DNA from: an uncultured Zoogloea sp.
GTDB lineage: Bacteria; Pseudomonadota; Gammaproteobacteria; Burkholderiales; Rhodocyclaceae
Assembly: GCA_937967645.1 (NCBI GenBank)
Contig: CALBTT010000130.1
Location: 1 to 18,049, forward strand
Direction: 5' to 3'
DNA length: 18,049 nucleotides
The notes beneath the pieces were generated by a model, which saw only the letters and a list, made by a program, of their open reading frames with translations, was not told where the DNA came from and made no database searches. Shown in pieces: positions 14,660 through 18,049 of this stretch (positions are counted from its first letter, which is position 1; each line of letters opens with the position of its first letter). The position numbers and the translations under genes are program-made.

Positions 14660-15502
14660 TTATGGGCAAATCATAGGGATGTCGGTTACAGCACATACTT
14701 GTGCCTTTATGTCACTCAAAGGCACTTGCGGGATAGCTGGTGGTTTTCCTAAAGCATTAGTTGCAGCTAGGTAAGCTGCCTGCCAATTTTTACTGACCTC
14801 AGCTACAAGTTGTTTTTGGTCCGGGGCTTTTACACCGCAAATCTGATGCTCGTCCTCAACTTCTACGCCAATTGAACGGTTCATTTCATTGACTTCTTTA
14901 ATCTGCTCGCATGCGTCGACGACATCTAGGGCCAACATCGTTGCTACAACAGCTGCACCGATCACCGGGATCGACTCGCCAGCTGCTCCGCCTATATGCC
15001 TTGCAACACCACGTGTAGCTCTAGTTGCGACACTTGTGGACAGCTTTTTGGCGGCAGTCTTCGTTCGGGTTTCCATTTCGGCTTTGGATTTCTCAAGCTG
15101 CAAATGCCTGGACTTAAGGTCGCGATGCTGCACTGCAAGGTCTTGATGCAGTTTCTCCGTCGTATCGAGCTTTTTCTTGAGCAGTGAATTCTCGGTGACG
15201 GTGTTCTGGCTCTTTTCTAAAATGTATTTTACGTTGGCTGCTGCATCTGTTGCATCAACACCTAAGAGAAGACTGATTTTAGCCAATTCCCCGTAGGAGT
15301 TTTTTTCACTCTCTTTCGCGCTTGTGGTTAGTGCGGGGAGCTTGTTGCCTAATAGCGTGCGAAACCTGTCGTTGTAGAGGGCGAGGTAATTGGTGAGGCA
15401 TAGAATGCCAATCACAATGAGGCTCATTCGGTGCAGTGACCTAGGTGGTTGTGTGGATGCTCTCTCAATCTCTTTTGGGTTGGTCTCGCCTTCAGTATGC
15501 AT
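14660..15502 (-). CDS. Membrane-anchored coiled-coil protein, partner of the GTPase
   Basis: A 280-aa protein of unrecognised family. A short polar N-terminus is followed by one transmembrane helix (about 26-43). A charged, heptad-rich coiled coil comes next (about 95-155, LLKKKLDTTEKLHQ onward), then a glycine/alanine-rich hydrophobic segment (about 164-195, containing GGAAGESIPVIGAAVV). The C-terminal domain has four cysteines (198, 222, 270, 279). The glycine-rich segment could insert in a membrane. The ATG at 15502 was chosen because GGGAAGAG precedes it and the product then has a normal short cytoplasmic tail; the frame stays open to 15604 with no ribosome binding site. It is the first gene of a two-gene, A/T-rich operon with the GTPase, so a GTP-driven membrane complex is the simplest guess. 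Function is unknown. Confidence 0.7.
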   Translation of the reverse strand: MHTEGETNPKEIERASTQPPRSLHRMSLIVIGILCLTNYLALYNDRFRTLLGNKLPALTTSAKESEKNSYGELAKISLLLGVDATDAAANVKYILEKSQNTVTENSLLKKKLDTTEKLHQDLAVQHRDLKSRHLQLEKSKAEMETRTKTAAKKLSTSVATRATRGVARHIGGAAGESIPVIGAAVVATMLALDVVDACEQIKEVNEMNRSIGVEVEDEHQICGVKAPDQKQLVAEVSKNWQAAYLAATNALGKPPAIPQVPLSDIKAQVCAVTDIPMICP

Positions 15503-15588
15503 TTTTCTCTTCCCGGTTTTTTTGTGGAAAGTTGCTGTTTCAAATATTGAGCATGGGGTTTGACTTATTCTCATGAAGTCAGTTGATT

Positions 15589-15602
15589 GGATTCTTGAAT
15601 CC
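15589..15602. promoter_or_regulatory. 14-nt palindrome upstream of the GTPase operon
   Basis: GGATTCTTGAATCC, two GGATTC half sites in inverted orientation, lies 87 nt before the chosen start codon in an A/T-rich leader (15503-15660). It could be an operator. No convincing -35/-10 pair was found on the - strand, so the promoter itself is not located. Confidence 0.25.
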
Positions 15603-15660
15603 ATGAGCTAAAATATGTCATGCCTCTACGTGGTTTTATTTATGTTTTGGTATGTGTTGA

Positions 15661-15817
15661 GTGGGTGTGGCGTAAATCGATATCGCGTGCTCGTTCGCCC
15701 TTTTACTTAAATATGTCGGCAATGATCTGCATGCTATTCGCAATAGCTTCAATGGGGCTTCTCGTGTTTTGATTGCAGATAGGGAATGTCGGGTTACGCT
15801 GCGCTAACCCGACCTAC
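15661..15817. repeat. MITE-like element with a decayed left repeat and R7 at the right
   Basis: R7 (15787-15817, -) is an exact repeat copy. To its left, GCGTAAATCGATATCGCGTG (15670-15689) aligns with the right half of a repeat plus the start of the core. ATGTCGGCAATGATCTGCATG and GATAGGGAATGTCGGG then match core positions of the other elements. The left palindrome has lost its arm. The element lies upstream of the GTPase operon, so R6 and this element bracket the operon. Confidence 0.7.
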
Positions 15818-15826
15818 CAGGCTATG

Positions 15827-15866
15827 GGCAGGCATCGCCGACGGCAGGTATTGGCCGATGCCTGCC
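15827..15866 (-). terminator. Possible hairpin terminator after the RibD/DHFR-like gene
   Basis: An 11-bp perfect inverted repeat, GGCAGGCATCG (15827-15837) and CGATGCCTGCC (15856-15866), lies 8 nt past the stop of the - strand gene. The loop is 18 nt and no U-run follows, so it may only protect the mRNA end. Confidence 0.4.
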
Positions 15867-15873
15867 ATTAAAC

Positions 15874-16425
15874 TCACCCCCCCACCTCATACCTCAACTC
15901 CACCATCCCACCCCCCATCTGCCTCACCTCCGTCAGCCGCAGCATCGGACTCAGCACCCGTCGCGGGAAAACCTGCTTCCCTTTCCCTAGCGTCACCGAG
16001 CCGATCTGGATGATGAGTTCGTCCAGCAGGCCGGCATCGTGGAATTGGCCTGCGAGGTCGCCGCCGCCGACGATCCAGATGTTCCTTGTGCCGGCGGCCT
16101 GGCGCATCTGTGCGTGCACGTCGCGCACATCACCCTGTACGAAGCGGATGTCGGCGCCTTCGATGGCGGGGAGCGGGCGGTGGGTGAAGATCCAGGCGGG
16201 TTGGGTGTAGGGCCAGGGGCTCCCGGTTTCTGCAGCGACGGTGTCGGCGTTGCGGCGCATCCATTCGTAGGTGGAGGCGCCCATGGCCAGGGCGCCGACT
16301 TCGGCAATGAAGGCGGGGTAGCTGGATTCGTTGAAGTCGCCGAGCGGGAACAGCCATTCCAGCGAGTCGTCCTCGGTGGCGATGAATCCGTCGAGACTTG
16401 AGGCGGTGTAGTACTGGGTTTTCAT
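15874..16425 (-). CDS. Dihydrofolate reductase-like (RibD C-terminal domain) protein
   Basis: A 183-aa protein of the RibD_C/DHFR-like NADPH-dependent reductase group. The N-terminus YYTASSLDGFIA (5-16) is the usual first strand. GASTYEW (49-55) and IWIVGGGDLAGQF (116-128) contain the conserved V-x-GG-x-x-L pattern that binds the cofactor, and LGKGKQVFP (146-154) lies near the end. These stand-alone proteins are widespread, and their substrates are mostly unknown; true folate reduction is not implied. AAGGAAA lies about 9 nt before the ATG. Its GC-rich codon use contrasts with the adjoining low-GC GTPase operon, so it was not part of that transfer. Confidence 0.88.
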   Translation of the reverse strand: MKTQYYTASSLDGFIATEDDSLEWLFPLGDFNESSYPAFIAEVGALAMGASTYEWMRRNADTVAAETGSPWPYTQPAWIFTHRPLPAIEGADIRFVQGDVRDVHAQMRQAAGTRNIWIVGGGDLAGQFHDAGLLDELIIQIGSVTLGKGKQVFPRRVLSPMLRLTEVRQMGGGMVELRYEVGG

Positions 16426-16585
16426 GGCTGTGCTTTCCTTACGCCCGTGTCCGCATTGATCCTTACGATCCTCACACGCCCACGCGCTGCGGCTCTATGA
16501 ACTGCTTCACTCCGCATCCTTCCCGCCCGGGTGTTTTCTCTTCCATCCAGCCTGCACCAAGCTCCAGGCCGCTTGCTACAAGGAC

Positions 16586-16621
16586 AAACGGGTATGGCAT
16601 CAACACATGCCATACCCGTTT
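16586..16621. terminator. Terminator-like hairpin of repeat locus X
   Basis: A 15-bp perfect stem (16586-16600 and 16607-16621) contains GGTATGGCAT/ATGCCATACC with loop CAACAC. On the + strand it is followed by TTCTTTTG. The same stem core recurs at 17573-17606 with loop CAAAAC. It directly borders the 21-nt repeat array that begins at 16630. Confidence 0.7.
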
Positions 16622-16629
16622 CTTTTGAA

Positions 16630-16815
16630 GCACGGCTGCCTGAAGGATTGGCAGCCGTGCACATGCTTCTCGCCGGACTGCTTATTGATAGGGCAGCCGT
16701 GCACATTGATGTAGCCACGGTGCACTTTGATCTATCAGCCCGCTACATGCTTCCCGCAGCCGTATTCATCCTTCCCGCGCGGGTCCACGAAGCACTCGCA
16801 CGCGCCAGAATGCGT
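16630..16815. repeat. Repeat locus X: degenerate array of 21-nt units
   Basis: About eight 21-nt units follow each other, best seen as a core resembling GCAGCCGTGCACATTGAT (16653-16670 is degenerate; the clearest copy is at 16693-16710, then GTAGCCACGGTGCACTTTGAT). The first units fold into a strong hairpin (GCACGGCTGCC 16630-16640, GGCAGCCGTGC 16650-16660). The frame read through it gives a seven-residue pattern (such as RAAVHID, VATVHFD, PAAVFIL). There is no start signal and I do not consider it a protein. The flanks 16426-16585 and 16816-16919 hold nothing else I can assign. Confidence 0.65.
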
Positions 16816-16919
16816 CGCTCCCGCTGTGCGTCATCATGAGTGCGAGAGCGCCAGTCCCTGGGCCTTCTCTTCCACTCTCTCCACAGTTGGTCCCAGGTGC
16901 CGGTAGGCCCTTGTCTGTT

Positions 16920-17348
16920 TCATGGAGTTGGCTTTGGAGGGTTTGGCGCCCACTCCGGGTATTCCGGTAAGCCACGGGTGATGGGCCACCAGCTTGCCTT
17001 TGAGCTTGTGAATGCATGGAATGCAAGTTGTGCCTTCACGGGCTCCTGAAGCAGACCGGCCCTGATCCGCACTACATCTGGCAGCGAATCACGCTTGCTG
17101 AAAACAGGTGACCCGCAAACCTTGCAGAACGCGCGGATCTTGCCGGGTGAGGACTCATAATTCTGCAGCAGATTCTCACCACGTTCGAAGGTCAGCGCAC
17201 TGATTTCAACGGGTATGTTGGTTGCGACCGGGCCACCCTGGGCCTGTCGGCACTGAGCGCAGTGGCATACCTGAATAGGCTCAAGTGCGCCTGTGATGGT
17301 GAAGCGGATTCCTCCGCAGAGGCAGGATCCCTGATGTTGGATGCTCAT
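16920..17348 (-). CDS. GFA-family (glutathione-dependent formaldehyde-activating-like) zinc protein
   Basis: A 142-aa protein with the full set of zinc ligands of the GFA/CENP-V fold: C9-L-C11-GGIRF, C28-H-C30-x2-C33-RQAQGG and F-C75-x2-C78-GSPVF. Length is typical. The founding member was linked to formaldehyde-glutathione adduct formation, but most family members have no proven activity, so the name should be read as a family label. The ATG at 17348 gives the usual N-terminus (MSIQHQGSCLCGGIRF); the ribosome binding site is poor. The open frame extends upstream through repeat R8, which starts only 19 nt before the ATG, so the repeat lies within the leader or promoter. Confidence 0.88.
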   Translation of the reverse strand: MSIQHQGSCLCGGIRFTITGALEPIQVCHCAQCRQAQGGPVATNIPVEISALTFERGENLLQNYESSPGKIRAFCKVCGSPVFSKRDSLPDVVRIRAGLLQEPVKAQLAFHAFTSSKASWWPITRGLPEYPEWAPNPPKPTP

Positions 17349-17366
17349 ACTGTTTTCAAAGCGGGT

Positions 17367-17533
17367 GTAGGTCGGGTTCGCGCAGCGTAACCCGACATCG
17401 CATGATCTGCCTCGCTCGTGCTCAAACACGTCGGCAACGATCTGCATGAAAGTGGCAATGGCTCCACCGGGGGGTTATAGCGCGTTGATTGTGGAGAGGG
17501 AGCGTCGGGTTACGCTGCGCTAACCCGACCTAC
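17367..17533. repeat. MITE-like element: R8 and R9 in inverted orientation around a core
   Basis: R8 (17367-17397, +, one mismatch in the centre) and R9 (17503-17533, -, one mismatch at its outer edge) face each other around a 105-nt core. Core landmarks are GATCTGCCTCGCTCGTGCTC, CGTCGGCAACGATCTGCATG, CAATGGCTCCACC and GAGAGGGAGCGTC. These align in the same order with the elements at 10689-10857 (reverse orientation) and 15661-15817, and with the half-element at 12038. Confidence 0.8.
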
Positions 17534-17570
17534 TAAGCTCCGCCATGTTCAAGGCTCTGTGCAGGAATGC

Positions 17571-17615
17571 AAAAAGGGTATGGCATCAAAACATGCCATA
17601 CCCTTTGCTTTTGAA
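17571..17615. terminator. Bidirectional terminator-like hairpin of repeat locus Y
   Basis: A 14-bp perfect stem (17573-17586 and 17593-17606) with loop CAAAAC is flanked by AAAAA on the left and TTTGCTTTTG on the right. It could therefore terminate transcription from either side. It shares its stem core and the downstream TTTTGAAGCA with locus X. Confidence 0.75.
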
Positions 17616-17619
17616 GCAA

Positions 17620-17805
17620 ACGTCTACGAAGCATGTGGCGCGGTCTACATGCTTGCCAGACTCGTCCTCATGCTTCGTGGCGGTTGCAGATAAACATGTT
17701 GGCGGTGCTGCATTGAATGCGGCACCGTCCACATTCAATGCAGCACCGCCAACATCGAATGTGGCGCGGTCAACATTCAATCTCGCAGCGTCGACTTGAT
17801 ACCCA
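17620..17805. repeat. Repeat locus Y: 21-nt unit array with a 24-bp perfect palindrome
   Basis: About nine degenerate 21-nt units occur here, resembling TCNACATTCAATGYGGCRCSG, several in opposite orientation to the others. Because of the mixed orientation, 17696-17719 and 17732-17755 form a perfect 24-bp inverted repeat around a 12-nt loop, and ACGAAGCATG/CATGCTTCGT pair further left. Open frames through the array on both strands give seven-residue repeats (for example STFNAAP) and lack start signals. They are best treated as non-coding. Confidence 0.7.
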
Positions 17806-17839
17806 TCGCCTGCCACATGTCATCCGGAGGCTGCTGGAT

Positions 17840-17916
17840 GCTTCCCAGGCGCCGCCGGGAAGCGCCTGTCCGGTGATGGGGGGTATTGCGGCAGGTCAGG
17901 GCGACGTGTGTCGCCC
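17840..17916. other. Hairpin-rich stretch before the RND gene
   Basis: GCTTCCC (17840-17846) can pair with GGGAAGC (17857-17863), or CAGGCGC (17846-17852) with GCGCCTG (17862-17868); the two are mutually exclusive folds. A further hairpin GGGCGAC-GTGT-GTCGCCC (17899-17916) has the same stem as the type-A repeats at 6010 and lies 9 nt past the RND stop, where it may mark the transcript end. Confidence 0.4.
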
Positions 17917-17924
17917 GCCTGGGA

Positions 17925-18049
17925 TCACGAATGGGCCAGTTGCCCTTGCCGCGCCTTCTCCTCGCTCCCCACGCCCAGCCACACGGCCAGCGCGGGCAGC
18001 AGGAAGATCGCGCCGAGCACGTTCACCAGGAACATGAAGGCCAGCAGGA
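17925..18049 (-). CDS. RND superfamily (MMPL-like) exporter, C-terminal end only
   Basis: The last 40 codons of a gene that continues past the right edge. The visible sequence LLAFMFLVNVLGAIFLLPAL is the final transmembrane helix, followed by AVWLGV and a short polar tail (EEKARQGQLAHS). N-x-L-G-A-x-x-LLPAL is the typical end of MMPL/HAE3-type RND transporters. Such pumps are often encoded with DUF1302/DUF1329 proteins, so this may be the inner-membrane partner of the 6432-9486 operon, though it lies on the opposite strand and is separated from it by the accessory island. Confidence 0.75.
   Translation of the reverse strand, partial: LLAFMFLVNVLGAIFLLPALAVWLGVGSEEKARQGQLAHS

Noticed and set aside
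9590..17533. Integron cassette array
   Set aside because: Gene content is suggestive, but the repeats lack an attC-type layout, gene orientations are mixed and no tyrosine recombinase is present.
16630..17805. CRISPR array
   Set aside because: The 21-nt units are contiguous and degenerate, with no unique spacers and no cas genes.
16531..17816. Open frames through repeat loci X and Y, with seven-residue repeats such as RAAVHID and STFNAAP
   Set aside because: The 21-nt period keeps frames open on several strands at once; there are no ribosome binding sites, and the hairpins interrupt the frames. Better explained as non-coding repeats.
1..18049. tRNA or rRNA genes
   Set aside because: I saw no cloverleaf-like segment with T-arm and CCA-type end and no rRNA-like stretch on either strand; this was by eye only.

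Overview
The window looks like part of the chromosome of a GC-rich, Gram-negative environmental proteobacterium, most likely a betaproteobacterium of the Rhodocyclales/Zoogloea-Thauera-Azoarcus type. That placement is an inference. It rests on strongly GC-biased codon use, an outer-membrane DUF1302/DUF1329 pair, a PEP-CTERM (exosortase-sorted) protein, and palindromic intergenic repeats.

Positions 1-9535 and 17925-18049 read as ordinary catabolic chromosome. In order they hold: the 3' end of a thiolase (+); a KshA-like Rieske oxygenase and an MFS transporter (both -); a divergent metallo-beta-lactamase-fold hydrolase and an AMP-forming acyl-CoA ligase (both +); a 134-bp tandemly duplicated block of hairpins; a DUF1329-DUF1302 outer-membrane operon (+) closed by a clear intrinsic terminator; and, at the far right, the C-terminus of an RND/MMPL-type exporter (-). 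Together they suggest uptake, CoA activation, ring hydroxylation and thiolytic cleavage of a hydrophobic substrate. A steroid or a similar terpenoid/aromatic compound would fit, but the substrate cannot be read from the sequence.

Positions about 9540-17900 form an accessory island. Small, functionally unrelated genes are separated by nine copies of a 31-bp palindromic repeat (arms GTCGGGTTA/TAACCCGAC). The genes are a GNAT acetyltransferase, an NTF2-like protein, a PEP-CTERM protein with a good sigma-54 promoter candidate, an HNH endonuclease, a second NTF2-like copy, a low-GC pair (AIG1-like GTPase plus coiled-coil membrane protein), a RibD/DHFR-like reductase and a GFA-family protein. Three repeat pairs in inverted orientation enclose a related core of about 105 bp, giving MITE-like elements of about 157-169 bp. 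The GNAT/NTF2 module is duplicated. In the second copy the GNAT gene has been cut to 20 codons by two in-frame deletions, each between short direct repeats, while the NTF2 genes share 307 identical bases that look like recent gene conversion.

The two most unusual items are the GTPase/coiled-coil membrane pair (13745-15502), a candidate uncharacterised defence or membrane-remodelling system, and two related loci (16586-16815 and 17573-17800). In each of these loci a 14-15-bp terminator-like hairpin borders a degenerate array of 21-nt repeats that can fold into long hairpins.
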